This document shows, one piece after another, positions 20,792 through 31,570 of a stretch of DNA of 64,000 bases; positions within the stretch are counted from its first letter, which is position 1; every line of letters starts with the position of its first letter. Where the stretch lies: positions 62,001-126,000 of the forward strand of contig JAPJBO010000515.1 of the NCBI GenBank assembly GCA_030068145.1, given 5' to 3'. A program made the position numbers and the translations under genes. A model generated the notes under the pieces. That model had not been told where the DNA came from and did not search any database. It saw nothing but the letters and a program-made list of their open reading frames with translations. The DNA comes from Diplonema papillatum. Lineage: Eukaryota > Euglenozoa > Diplonemea > Diplonemida > Diplonemidae.

Positions 20792-20983
20792 CGTTCGCCC
20801 CACGGAACAACCGGAATCTCGACCTAACAGGGCTGAAGTCTGGTTCAGTGTCTGTTGTAAATAAAAGGACGCAAGGCCGAAGTGCTACACCGGCGAGGTT
20901 AGCTTTTCGTGCTGCGTCTGTTGACGGCCTGCCGGCTTGCGTTTAATGTACTGGAGGTCCGCAAACGACCGCCTGGCCTCGTG

Positions 20984-21993
20984 CTACTGGGGGGGGCTAA
21001 TTACTATTGAACCGTATAATACAATTGAACCGTATAATACAATTGAACTTTTTTTTCGGGGAATCGGCGCATCCCAACCGTATAATACAATTGAATTGTA
21101 ATGTTACTGTACGGCTGACACTCTCGCACTGCCGTTGAGTGTGAGCCAGCCAGTGAGGCGGTTTCAGGGCCGTTTTCGTTTCGGCTTTTTTTTTTGGAAA
21201 AGTCATGTTGGACCCTCCAAAGCGGAGAAGGTATCTTAACACGAGGTTTTGGCGTGCATTCCGAACCCGGGTCTTCCAAAGGTTTTGAGCATGATCATGA
21301 TGATGTCGCTGATGCCGTTGCTCGTGCCAAAGTCTTGGAGCTGGCTGTGTGTGCGGGGATCATGAAGCACAAACATGGCAATGGGCCGGCAATCGCAGTG
21401 TGGCGGTGGCTCCGGAGCTGCTGAGCCAGCCGGAGACACTGCCAATCGTGACCGTGGCCCGGCATGGGGGCGATGGCCCATCGGATGGGACATCTTGTTA
21501 TCCCCAGATTTATCGGTGGTACCCGTCTGCCGCCAGCGCTCTCTGTCAAAAAGAGAAAGCAGTAAGTTCGTCGGACTGCGGTCGCCATGCTGTTGGAAAC
21601 TCTGATTTTGAGCAACCGCCCCAGAAAGTGAACCTTAGGCCCAAGTTAGGGTACTCTCTTGCCAAGAGTCTTGGCAGGAGTCTTGCCAGGTGTTGGTGGA
21701 ACCACCCACGGCATGCGGTATTTCCGACCCGGTGCACGAGAAATCAGGGCTCGGAGTCCGAATTGCGGGCTCGAACCTTTCGCTTGTTGCGTGAAGGTTT
21801 TCCCTTCAGTTTTTGCTCGGAGTTGCATTGTACTGTCATTTAGTCCCGACAACAACGTGTTTCTAACAGGCAAGCTGCACTTCAATAGTAATACACTAGT
21901 GTTTTTTTGGGGGGGGTCTGGGACCCCCCAATTCCACGCCGTGTATCGTTATATTACAATTGAACTCAATTGTAATTGGCCCCCCCCCAGTAG
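20984..21993. mobile_element. Possible 1.0-kb TIR element (C8/G8 ends)
   Basis: The left end CTACTGGGGGGGGCTAATTA and the right end, read in reverse, CTACTGGGGGGGGG-CCAATTAC form imperfect inverted repeats of about 26 bp. Each is followed inward by TATTGAA/CAATTGA. Direct copies of CCGTATAATACAATTGAA lie near the left end. No ORF with a known domain; no target duplication could be defined. Confidence 0.5.
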
Positions 21994-22077
21994 GCGTAGT
22001 TTAAGGTTGTACTGATCTACAAACAACCACTTACGAGCTTGTCAACCCCACCGATTTTCTATCTTCTTCCCCCCTCC

Positions 22078-22715
22078 CCTTTTCGACGTTGCTGCTGACT
22101 AACGGTTAGGCCGGACCCTTCCCCGGTAAACATCCCATGAAAGTAACAGTGTTGACTCAGGCCGATTCGGGCTACATGGCAACCCCTAGTAACAGTGTTG
22201 ACTCAGGCCGATTCGGGCTACATGGCAACCCCTAGTAACAGTGTTGACTCAGGCCGATTCGGGCTACATGGCAACCCCTAGTAACAGTGTTGACTCAGGC
22301 CGATTCGGGCTACATGGCAACCCCTAGTAACAGTGTTGACTCAGGCCGATTCGGGCTACATGGCAACCCCTAGTAACAGTGTTGACTCAGGCCGATTCGG
22401 GCTACATGGCAACCCCTAGTAACAGTGTTGACTCAGGCCGATTCGGGCTACATGGCAACCTGCTCAGCATGTATGCACGCAGGGGGCTCAGGGCCACATT
22501 CATTGCGAATGTGTTCGTGGTGTCGGCTGCAGGAGTCTTTTTTGGCTAGCCAAAGAGAGTAAAAGAGTGAAAGAGTACGTACAGTAGTGAGCAGAGAAGA
22601 GAACGAGTGAGGTAGCACAAACTACCAGACCAGCGGAGGCCACCGCAAAAAGATTTCTTACCTTTTCCTTATACCTCAAAACCAGCACCAATAACAACGT
22701 CCCCCCCCAATCCCC
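22078..22715 (+). repeat. Dispersed repeat I, copy 2 (with expanded 46-bp array)
   Basis: Collinear with 3642-3937 plus 4239-4290 but lacks the hAT MITE and has seven instead of one 46-bp units. The junction TTTCCTTATACCTCAAAACC at about 22670 is the unoccupied paralogue of the MITE site. Confidence 0.82.
22142..22463 (+). repeat. 46-bp tandem array, 7 units
   Basis: Units beginning AGTAACAGTGTTGACTCAGG repeat every 46 bp (22142, 22188, 22234, 22280, 22326, 22372, 22418) and are virtually identical, so the expansion is recent. The single-copy counterpart is at about 3713. Confidence 0.95.
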
Positions 22716-22825
22716 TCCCACTGTCACACCACACACAAAGCTGAACCCCACAAGCACAAAACGTCGAAAGACACCAAACTGTACGCCCACAACGGGATCG
22801 TCGGAAACATAAAAACAAAACGCAG

Positions 22826-23394
22826 ATTCGATTCCTGTTCAGGCTGGACCCGAAGAAGGTGCCCGACAGTTACCCCGAAGGCGACGTCCGTAACAACACG
22901 GGCCCTGTCGAGTCGCAGGACATCTTCGGCACAGAGAACGGCGAAACGCGGTCGAAGCACTACACCAACCAGCGTGTCGTGGACTGGCAGTCCATGGGGG
23001 TCACAGGCGACAACGTCGGCATGTACATCGTGCGGGGCAACCACGAAATGTCGTCCGGAGGCCCGTTCTACCGCTGCATCAGGGTCCAGACTAAGGACGA
23101 GGCGCAAGAGCTGACCTACGTGCTCAACTACCGCCAGGCGCAGACAGAGGCGTACAGGAAAGGGACGCTCGCTGTGTACACGTTCGTGGTGACCGACGGC
23201 GGGGAGCCTGACGCCGCGATTGACTACGGGTTCTACGGCAGCTTGAACCTCACCGGCTACGTCCCGCCGTCCGGAAGAGGGGAAGTCGCGTGCAGCGGCG
23301 TCGAGGCGGCGGCGGGAGTGAGGCACATCGCCGGCTTCAGCAACGATAACGGGCAGTACTGGGCCATCATGGACGCGGCGACTGGGGCCTTCAG
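22826..23394 (+). CDS. PL4 gene 1, exon 2 (catalytic domain)
   Basis: 569 bp after the acceptor AACGCAG|ATTCG. It continues exon 1 in phase 0 (...EEQ|IRFLFRL) and ends TTCAG|GTAGTT in phase 2. It carries the C-terminal half of the catalytic domain with GETRSKHYTNQR, HEMSSGGPFYR and GTLAVYTFV. By family alignment from memory, the K in TRSKHY corresponds to the catalytic Lys (Lys150 of Aspergillus aculeatus RGL4). The position 60 residues later, His in that enzyme, is Gln here (YRQAQTE). The fnIII-like and CBM-like domains follow in exon 3. 95% or more similar to 43377-43945. Confidence 0.82.
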
Positions 23395-23439
23395 GTAGTT
23401 CGTTATCATTTTTCGTCAACTCTTTTTGCATAAGCGCCA

Positions 23440-23575
23440 GCTCGACGATGCTGCCCGACAAAGAACAGAAGGGATCCCAAGTGCTGCAACTACCGAACCA
23501 CGTATTGAACGGACGTGAGGTCATGCGGGTCTACCCCTACACGACAAATCACACAAACACGTCTTCTTGTTGCGT
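23440..23575 (+). repeat. Dispersed repeat D, copy
   Basis: Block GACAAAGAACAGAAGGGATC through CCCCTACACGACAAATCACA. Other copies: 24770-24950 (minus), 29518-29600 (minus), 36717-36990, 56220-56475 and part of 41660-41765. Non-coding. Confidence 0.7.
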
Positions 23576-24379
23576 TAGTGGGGAGTCATTTGCATGCAAA
23601 TGAGTACCACACGATGCCAGCTTTTCGCTACGTGACGACGTCACTTTTTTGCATACGCACCTGCTTTGTAGGAAATACTTGAGGAGGCTGCCAGCTGCAA
23701 ACGATCAAAGGAGGTAAATGTGCTGTAGCCCACACGAAACACAGGTGAATCTGGGTTCAGTGGCGGGCGTAAGCGTTCAACAAAAAAAAAAAAAAGTAAG
23801 TAGTCGAAGTAAGCACAAGGCAGCCCCTCGAGTATTCCGCGCTTTTCGGCGCGGTGCAACCCCTTGTCGGTTGCAACTGCTCCTGGAGTTACCGACTAGT
23901 TCATAATCCGAAAAAGGAATCGGAATCGTCGCTTTTTTCTTGAACGGGAAAAAGCACGCAGTCCTTTATCCCCGAGGTTTTATTTTCCCGCAATCGAACC
24001 AGGTTGTAATACCTAAGCACATGCACACCTTCTCCGGTAGCCCCGGCTCAGCCGACTCTCGCGGCCTTCTTAAAAGGTCGATAGGCACGCCGAGATGCGG
24101 AGGACGCGAGTAGCCTGGAAGAGTCGGCGGGAGGGCGCGATCGTTGTACGACCCGTGGAGGGCGCAGTGGCTGTGTGCCAAGTCCGACTTCCGGGTCAGA
24201 ACCAGAGTCAGAATCAGAACCAAATAAAGGGCCCGAGTCAGGGCCTGCCATCGAAGAGGGCTGGGCGGGGCCGGGTGGGCGCGGTGTGCTCGGGCCGGCG
24301 AGGCCAGTGCCGTGTTCATCGAGATCAGCGCGCTCTAAATAAGTAGAATCGTCGGCAATAGGCACCAAATGCACACGCA

Positions 24380-24500
24380 AGCACACGTACTGCCCCTACC
24401 GCAGATCCGATACGCAGATAAAGGTTAAACCTTCACGCCAATGGTCACCCGGAGACTTTAAACCCCGAATCTATAAGCGAACTTACACTCTAAAAAAGCT
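24380..24500 (+). repeat. Dispersed repeat A-related copy
   Basis: Starts like the 142-bp units at 50590-51160 (CGTACTGCC...CTACCGCAGAT) and ends with the repeat A tail (AAGCGAACTTACACTCTAAA). It links the two families. Confidence 0.65.
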
Positions 24501-24769
24501 ATAAAAATGACGCGGATTTCGGTACCCCCCGAAAAGCAAAAGAACGAAAAGGTACGTACAAACGTGCGAGTAGAGACGTACAAAAAAGCACAGCTGCAAA
24601 GACCACCTAACAGACGCACTAACAGGTACCAGCAACATGGGCCCTACACGGCAGCGACAGCAACACCTTAAAAAAATACTCGACGTAGCTGCTTTGACTC
24701 CGAATGGAAGGGAGGAAATATAGAGGTAGAGGGGCAAAATACAATACAAACACAATCTGATTTGTTCCT

Positions 24770-24950
24770 CGCTTACACCACTTTTGACCTGTTGAGTTTC
24801 TGTGATTTGTCGTGTTGGGGTAAACCCGCATGACCTCACGTCCGTTCAACACGTGGTTCGGTAGTTACAGCACTTGGGATCCCTTCGGTTCTTTGTCTGG
24901 CAGCTATTGTCGAGCATTTCCTTCCGGCCTGGCGCTTATGTAAAACAACA
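24770..24950 (-). repeat. Dispersed repeat D, inverted copy
   Basis: Reverse complement of the 23440-23575 and 36717-36990 sequence (ACGTCCGTTCAACACGTGGT block). Confidence 0.7.
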
Positions 24951-25003
24951 ACAATAGATGAAGCAGTGGGCACACCGTGTTGGTTCCCAACACCCGCGCT
25001 TCC

Positions 25004-25148
25004 GGCGACCCGTCTGGCGAAGCGACCATCTTCAGGATCGGCGACTGGGACGGATCGCCGGAAGAGCTGCGCAACGGCGAAAAGACCACGAGGATGCACC
25101 CGTCGGACGTCCGGCTGGACCTTTGGGTGGCCTCCCCGTTTGTGGGCT
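25004..25148 (+). pseudogene. PL4 exon 3 duplicate a (partial) in intron 2
   Basis: Matches exon 3 of gene 1 from GGCGACCCGTCTGG to GCCTCCCCGTTTGTGG, reading [20 protein letters not shown], then diverges into the intron-like tail with TTCTACAGACAGGACC. It is the first of three 438-bp tandem units (25004, 25442, 25880). Confidence 0.8.
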
Positions 25149-25309
25149 TTCGAATTCTACAGACAGGACCTTCACCAGAAGTTCTGGCCGTAAAATGGTA
25201 GCAGTAGTTAGTCACAACCTAAGCTTGCAAAACTTAAAGTGTGCCAATAATAGTATGTCTACACCCTCCACTACCCGACTCCAGTCTCAATGGTCAACCT
25301 TCAAAACAC

Positions 25310-25590
25310 TGGGCACCTGGTATCCTCCCGGGGGTGTACACGATGACGATCTTCAAGAACGAGCTGGAAGTGCACGTGCAAGAAGACGTCGCCGTCACTG
25401 CAGGGCAAGTCACGGAGCTGCCCGCCTTCAGCGTCTTGGCCGGCGACCCTTCTGGCGAAGCGACCATCTTCAGGATCGGCGACTGGGACGGATCGCCGGA
25501 AGAGCTGCGCAACGGCGAAAAGATCACGAGGATGCACCCGTCGGACGTCCGGCTGGACCTTTGGGTGGCCTCCCCGTTTGTGGGCTTTCG
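25310..25590 (+). pseudogene. PL4 exon 3 duplicate b with a mutated splice acceptor
   Basis: Second 438-bp unit. It encodes [20 protein letters not shown] through WDGSPEELR in frame, but the acceptor corresponding to ACACAG|GGCACC in the intact exon reads ACACTGGGCACC, so the AG is lost. The end also diverges after CCGTTTGTGG. It is a skipped or dead exon copy. Confidence 0.8.
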
Positions 25591-25749
25591 AATTCTACAG
25601 ACAGGACCTTCACCAGAAGTTCTGGCCGTAAAATGGTAGCAGTAGTTAGTCACAACCTAAGCTTGCAAAAGTTAAAGTGTGCCAATAATAGTATGTCTAC
25701 AACGTCCACTACCCGACTCCAGTCTCAATGGTCAACCTTCAAAACACAG

Positions 25750-26587
25750 GGCACCTGGTATCCTCCCGGGGGTGTACACGATGACGATCTTCAAGAACGA
25801 GCTGGAAGTGCACGTGCAGGAAGACGTCGCCGTCACTGCAGGGCAAGTCACGGAGCTGCCCGCCTTCAGCGTCTTGGCCGGCGACCCGTCTGGCGAAGCG
25901 ACCATCTTCAGGATCGGCGACTGGGACGGATCGCCGGAAGAGCTGCGCAACGGCGAAAAGATCACGAGGATGCACCCGTCGGACGTCCGGATGGACCCTT
26001 GGGTGGCCTCCCCGTTCGTGGTCGGAAACACGTCGGCGAGCGAGTTCCCAGGGTATCTGTTCAAAGCCGTGAACAACGACTACGAGATCCACTTCAAGAT
26101 GACCGACGCTGAGAAGGCAGGCCCCCGCACAGCGAGGGTCGGAATCACCGTCTCGCACAATGGTGCGCGGCCTACGCTGCAGATGAACGGTTGGACGTCC
26201 AGCATCCCGTCTTCTCCGCCGAAGCTGCCGACTAGGTCGTTGACCACGGGCACGTACAGAGGGAACAACAAGATGTTCACCTACGAGATCCCCCAATCCG
26301 CGTGGACGGCCGACGAGTACCAAGTGCTGACGGTGACCGTCGCTAGCGGGTCAGATGGAGCAGACTACCTCAGCCCCGCCCTGGCCATCGACTGCGTCGA
26401 CCTGCTGCGGGGCGAGCCCGCGACGCAGCCGCCGAAGACGCCGGTGCCGCCGACGCCGGCCCCGCCCACCGCGGTGCCGACGTCGGCGCCCTTGACGCTG
26501 AGCCCTGAAAGCTCCGCCGGCACCGCCTTCGACGCGTTCATCGCATCCGTCACGGCGGCAGCGCTGGTCGTGGCGACCGTTCTTTGA
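25750..26587 (+). CDS. PL4 gene 1, exon 3 (fnIII-like, CBM-like domains, GPI tail)
   Basis: Acceptor AACACAG|GGCACC; the first G completes the Arg codon split at exon 2. It reads [15 protein letters not shown] (domain II), [16 protein letters not shown] and MHPSDVRM, ITVSHNGARP and TYRGNNKMFTY, then LSPALAIDCVDLL (domain III, CBM-like, typical of PL4). A Pro/Thr-rich stalk (about residues 560-590) and a hydrophobic C-terminus AALVVATVL with stop at 26585-26587 suggest a GPI anchor at the cell surface or wall. The joined exons give about 606 residues. Function is by family; the intron of 9.2 kb is unusual and splicing is inferred. Confidence 0.82.
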
Positions 26588-26694
26588 GGTGGAGGAGGAT
26601 GCAGAAGAGTGAGAGAGACGATTTCAACCAAAAAAGCGAACTTGAACTCTATACACGGGAGGTTTTGCGGGTGATGCCTTCTTGGAGCGCCCGA

Positions 26695-26755
26695 AAAGCG
26701 GGTGTGGCCCCTCTTTTTGAGGTCCTGCTTTAACTCCAGCTTCTGAGGCTGGACG
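26695..26755. repeat. GCGGGTGT MITE, right-end fragment
   Basis: GCGGGTGTGG...TTTAACTCCAGCTTCTGAGG; the left end is missing. Confidence 0.6.
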
Positions 26756-26923
26756 AACAGCCGCCTGACTCACACCGCTGTCCTGTCTGCAGCCACTCAG
26801 GTTCCGCGCTGATGATCGTCCGCCTTCTGTGTCCGTGGCTTAAAGGACCGAAACACGGCGCAGACGGGACCAGTGCGGTGTTGAGCACCCACCCATTCCA
26901 AGCACGCTCTTGCAATCCCCCCC
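26753..26923 (+). repeat. Dispersed repeat B, shortened copy
   Basis: ACGAACAGCCGCCTGACTCA to CAAGCACGCTCTTGCAATCC, ending in a C tract. It lacks the first 80 bases of the 10684-10955 copy. Confidence 0.75.
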
Positions 26924-26935
26924 CGGACCTTTTCA

Positions 26936-27045
26936 AGTGTAAAAGAACGGAGGTAGCACACACTACCAATCCGATGGACACCCGCAAAATTCTTGCCTTT
27001 CCCTATCCCTCAAAACCAGCACCAATAACAACGACCCCACCTTTT
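26936..27045 (+). repeat. Dispersed repeat I, copy 3 (3' part)
   Basis: AAAGAACGGAGGTAGCACAC through CTATCCCTCAAAACCAGCAC; a second unoccupied paralogue of the hAT MITE insertion site. Confidence 0.75.
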
Positions 27046-27869
27046 CGACAGACGTCGGGACTAACTTTATTGTGTACGCGCGAACATTGATGTTGGCCAA
27101 TGGACTGGCACCAGGAAGCGGGTGCTGGCGAAAAATGATGATCATCTCCAATTTGCACCTCCCGGTGAGAGGGGGTCCCGACGGCTGTGCAAATATCTGG
27201 ATGCGAATCGAAAGCCGTTAAGAGGAAAGAACGGGTCAAAGCGAAAAGAAGATGTCTACCCCAAACAACCTCCGCCGGCAGGGAAAATTCTGCAGAAAAA
27301 AACTGCCTTCGGGTAGGCTAGTCTGACAATTTCTGTCGTCAGGGGGAAAATATCAGAGCTCGTCACTTGCACAACCGCGGCTGATACAAAACTAATGATG
27401 ATGATGGTAATTTTTCTGTCACCTCCGGCTTCATCCCTTGAACATGAAGCGAGACCAAAGGATCGTTAGGCCATGCTTTCACACGTGTATCGAGCAAGCT
27501 TTTACCCTTATGCTCTACGCGAGATTTCTGTTCCCGCTGAGCTTGCCATAGGATACCTGCGTTAATGTGTAACAGATGTGCCGCCCCAGCCAAACTCCCC
27601 ACCTGACTGGTGTCAGACGCCGCGGTTTACGGCGACGAGCTTCTCAATTCCTCCAACATATCATGTTGGGTAAAAAAAAAAAAGAAAGCCAACCCCAATC
27701 AATTTCCACCGGCAGGAAGATACCTGCCAAAAGGAACCAATCGCCTTTCGGGCTGGCTGGTCTGACACTCGCTGACACTGGAAAACAAAGGAATTACCAC
27801 TCCCGCAAGCAAGTTCCACCAGCAGAGAAGACCAGCCAACACTGAGTAAGGCGCTTTTTCTTTCGTTTG
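27046..27869. other. Intergenic mosaic
   Basis: Includes a repeat H copy in reverse (27612-27660, CGGCGACGAGCTTCTCAATT) and short CTTCGGGTAGGCTAGTCTGA blocks (about 27305-27330) shared with 11605-11625. No gene seen. Confidence 0.45.
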
Positions 27870-28250
27870 TGTGCGCACTACCGCTGTTGACCGCACCTTA
27901 ACCGCCATCATCATGTACTTGATGCGACGCGGAACAAATGCTGACAGCACCGCCCGGCGAATAGAAGGCCACAAAAGTGGCAAATCGACCGGGGTGCTTA
28001 CCAGCCAATGGCCTGATGGCTGAGTGCCTAAGCAGGGCTGCATCCTCGTGTTGTAGCCGTGTTGTGTATACGGTTGGGGCCTGGTCAACCACCTAGGCGC
28101 AAACATTTCTCGACCGTGATTGGACAGTCGGGATGCCGGGGGCGGGTCTCCATGAAGAGAGAAAAGTAAAGCAAAACCTGCCCCCTGCGCCTGCTGTCTC
28201 CGTCTGCTTCGGCAGACGCCACATACTACTACTTCTGTGCGCACTAGCGG
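27870..28250 (+). repeat. Dispersed repeat F, copy 1
   Basis: About 380 bp collinear with 41030-41430 (CATCATGTACTTGATGCGAC, GCATCCTCGTGTTGTAGCCG, CCTGCGCCTGCTGTCTCCG). No domain in either strand; non-coding. Confidence 0.75.
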
Positions 28251-28844
28251 AACTCACCTGTTTTGGTAGCTCTCGCGTTGTACGCTGCCAACAACCAGTT
28301 TTCAGCCAACGTATTGTCAATGCAATTGAACACAAAGCTTGTTAAAGGCTCTAAAAACGATATATGTGTACCAGTATACCAGTATACGGTACCTATAACG
28401 AAACACTTTCGACGATGATGGTCACCAAGAGACTTTACAATTTTGGATCCGCAAGCGAACTTTCAGCGCATTTCCTCCTTGGAGACTTTTGCAAACTGGG
28501 CGGCCTCCCTCGAGTATTTCCCACAAAGCAGGTGCTTTACACAAAAATACTTCGAGAGCCCCTATTTACGACAGAACCCAGAGTCTGGTAGAAAAAAATG
28601 CTTCGGCAAAAAAATGGTCTCGTTGTTGCTGAACGTCAAAGCGGCATCAGACCCAGGTTTGCTTGTGTTGTGAGGCGATCGGGTGAGCTTTCCGGAGAGA
28701 TGGTCCCTGTGCTCCATCTCCCCCCCCCCCCTGTAAGGTTTCATACCCCACTTTGGGAGCCGTACACTCCACTTTTTACCTTATGCTATCTATTTTTGCA
28801 TCCCTTTCCTGGACAACATCTAAGACTTGACCACAGTTCCGTGT
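28251..28844. other. Intergenic, no gene seen
   Basis: Contains a diverged repeat A block (about 28417-28472) and a C tract (28721-28732). No supported ORF. Confidence 0.4.
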
Positions 28845-28945
28845 GGAGTTAAAGCTGGTGTTAAAAAAAGCGGGTGTCACACCCACTTTTCGGGTGTGGT
28901 TTCCCCCACGTTTTGGTTGTGGCACACCCGCTTTTTAGAGTGAAA
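28845..28945. repeat. GCGGGTGT MITE, truncated copy
   Basis: GGAGTTAAAGCTGG, then GCGGGTGTCACACCCACTTT and CACACCCGCTTTTTAGAGTG; the right terminal repeat is replaced by an inverted repeat A tail. Confidence 0.6.
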
Positions 28946-28984
28946 GTCTTGTCTCTTTTTAGAGCGAAGCGCCTGTCTTTTTAG

Positions 28985-29135
28985 TACTAACAATCTTGTG
29001 GGTTGCCCTTCAATGTATTGTGCAGGCTAAAAAGACGTAGGCAGCGTGTTTTGGTGGTTGAGCAGAATTCCTTACCTGAATACACACAGGGTAAATACAA
29101 GTGGGAAAACGATCAACCGGCACGCACAAACACAA
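28985..29135 (+). repeat. Dispersed repeat E, copy
   Basis: ACTAACAATCTTGTGGGTTG, CAATGTATTGTGCAGGC, AAACGATCAACCGGCACGCA. Other copies: 11165-11310 (inverted), 46005-46085 (part) and 55900-56135. Non-coding. Confidence 0.7.
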
Positions 29136-29270
29136 CGAAAAGCGCCTGTCTTTTTCTCTACCTTGTGAGGGTCTCTGGGCCTCGCCTTGTATATCTAGGG
29201 CTAGAATGGCAAGTAAGCGGAAACCTGTTTCCCGTTGTCGTTTCCGTACGTTCAAGAAAACGGCGCCTTT

Positions 29271-29325
29271 TTAGAGTTATAGCTCGCTTGAGAATCCGGG
29301 ATTTTAGAGTCTCCGGGTGACCTTC
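29271..29325 (-). repeat. Dispersed repeat A tail, inverted copy
   Basis: TTTTTAGAGTTATAGCTCGC through TTTAGAGTCTCCGGGTGACC: the family tail in reverse complement. Confidence 0.75.
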
Positions 29326-29667
29326 GTCGAATGGGATCTTTTAAAGCTAATACGTACTGGGTGGGTTTGGGGGGACATGCATGGCTTCTTCCGTGTGTTA
29401 CGAACAAAACACTTGCACATCCACCGAGTGCCCGGCGTGTGAGTGGAACTCCGACAATACACGATCCCAACAACGGACGTTCCTCTTGTCGTTTAGCAAA
29501 CACAATTTGGATGTAGACCCGCATGACCTCACGTCCGTTCAACACGTGGTTCGGTAGATACAGCACTTGGAATCCCTTCGATTCATTGTCTGGCAGCTTC
29601 TCGAGCATTTCTTCCGTGTAAAAAAACCACCCGTCTGACATAGTTAAGCATAAGCAGCAACACAAAT

Positions 29668-29920
29668 TCATGAAAAGAGACGGTTATACGGTACCAAGAA
29701 GACAGACAGTCACACCATCCTGAGGAGGGCCTACCGTAAGAAAGGTATGTGGACAATGGCCGAAACCACCAATGACCAACAACCAAGGTACTCACCGATC
29801 CTCTTACCTCGTGTAACCACCACTCTTGCGACACTCAGAGCACAAAGGATATCTTCCCATAACGACGAAGGTCACCCGGAGACTTTAAACCCCGGAGTTT
29901 CAGGCGAACTTTCACTCTAA
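29668..29920 (+). repeat. Dispersed repeat A, long copy
   Basis: Collinear with 5911-6177 over its whole length, about 90% similar by eye; ends AGGCGAACTTTCACTCTAA followed by poly-A. Confidence 0.8.
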
Positions 29921-30670
29921 AAAAAAAAAGCGTTCGTTTGCCCATCATAGCCGGCCCCCTCTTCCTCCCACCCCCCACAACCAAAGCAAGCATTGCCCCC
30001 CTCTGCCAACCAACGACCTCTTCTTCTTTTTTGTTCTCACCTTCCCCGCCGTTCGGTCGTGCGCCCGAGCACTTCAAGCAAGTGGCAGAGGAGAGCCCAT
30101 TATCCGCCTGGCGTTGCTTGCGCCACAGGAACTCGCCTCCCGGGACGCGGAGCCGCGGAACCTGTGGCCATCCACGCTCGGGTGCGAACGTTCACCTCTC
30201 AGCCCCAAAAGGTCGTGTACCGATCCAAAAAAACCCCGCCCCGTCCTTATTGGGGGGGGGAAATCTTAGTTGGGGGGGGGGGTCCCTATATGAAGGACCC
30301 GCGAAGTGGTATCCTATAGGACCCCTCAGCATGAGGAGCCTTCCGGCGTTCCGTTTTAAAAGAAACGGAAACGTTTCCGTTTCCGTTTCTTTCTTCCTTA
30401 TCAGTGATTTATATATGGGTCTGGGGCTCGGGGCCACCCCGAGCGCGAAAAAAAAAAATTGAATTAATTTTGGGCTGGGGTTGGGGTAGGGCCGGGCACT
30501 ACCAACCGGGATCAGCGGGGGTGAGCCACAGGGGAGGGACGAAGCCATGGCGAAGCCATGGCGAAAGCCATGACGGAGCCATGGCGAAGCCATGGGGGCA
30601 GGAAGAGTAAAAAGGAGGCGGGGAAAGAGGAGGCAGGAGGGGAGGGCCAAAGGGGGTGGTGGGAGGCGAG
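29921..30670. other. Intergenic, low complexity
   Basis: C/T-rich tract, then G runs (about 30247-30283). A 60-bp cluster of GCCATGGCGAA palindromic repeats sits at 30538-30598. Resembles 51165-51450 in part (Pro-rich ORF-like strand bias). No gene assigned. Confidence 0.45.
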
Positions 30671-31118
30671 ACGTTGACTACCAAGTCTAACTAAATTTGG
30701 ATCCAAAATTGAACGTTGACTACCAATTCTAATTAAATTTGGATTCAAAATTGGACGTTGACTACCAATTCTAATTAAATTTGGATCAAAATTGGACGTT
30801 GACTACCAATTCTAATTAAATTTGGATCGGAAATTGGACGTTGACTACCAATTCTAATTAAATTTGGATCCAAAATTGAACGTTGACTACCAATTCTAAT
30901 TAAATTTGGGATCGGAAATTGGACGTTGACTACCAATTCTAATTAAATTTGGGATCGGAAATTGGACGTTGACTACCAATTCTAATTAAATCTGGATCCA
31001 AAATTGAACGTTGACTACCTATTCTAATTAAATTTGGAATTCGAAATTGGACGTTGACTACCAGTTCTAATTACATTTGGGGTTTGGCATCAGACGTTGA
31101 CTACCGGTTCTAATTGAA
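30671..31118 (+). repeat. 42-bp tandem array next to the DIRS-like element
   Basis: About 11 units of ACGTTGACTACCAATTCTAA-TTAAATTTGGATC plus variable tail, spaced 41-43 bp (30671, 30713, 30755, 30796, 30838 and on). An isolated half unit sits at 31288-31315, beyond a GC-rich hairpin GGGGGGCGCTGCCCCCC (about 31170-31187). Confidence 0.9.
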
Positions 31119-31570
31119 TTTGGAATCAATACTGGTGCGGAAATTCTTCGCTGTATCGTACCGTGCGCTGGGGGGCGCTGCCCCCCAGACCCCCCCTCTC
31201 TTACAAATTAGCTTAACCATTTTGTCTGATTCTTATTACCAACACTGAGGTTGGGTTGTGTTGGGCTGGGCTGGCATGGTAGTGTTTGACTACCAATTCT
31301 AATTAATTTTGGATCCCACGCAGGACCCCGAGGGCGAAAAGGACTTTTCTACAGAGGAGGAAAAGCTATATAAACCCCTGTTCCTTATTTCGAAAAAAAA
31401 AAAAAAAAATACAAGAATCTTGGTGTGGTCGGTATAGCCAGGGAGAACTACGGGGGAACTACGGGGAACTGACCTAGGGGTGTCTTTATTTTCGCGGTCA
31501 ACTCTTCGTCTCAGACGGCAGTGATGGCGCAAGCCCTGCGCAGCTCCCTGTGTTACAAGACATAACATCT

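Noticed and set aside
24923..26323. Minus-strand ORFs opposite PL4 exon 3 (and 44923-45918)
   Set aside because: Shadow frames of GC-rich exon sequence; the same happens at every exon copy.
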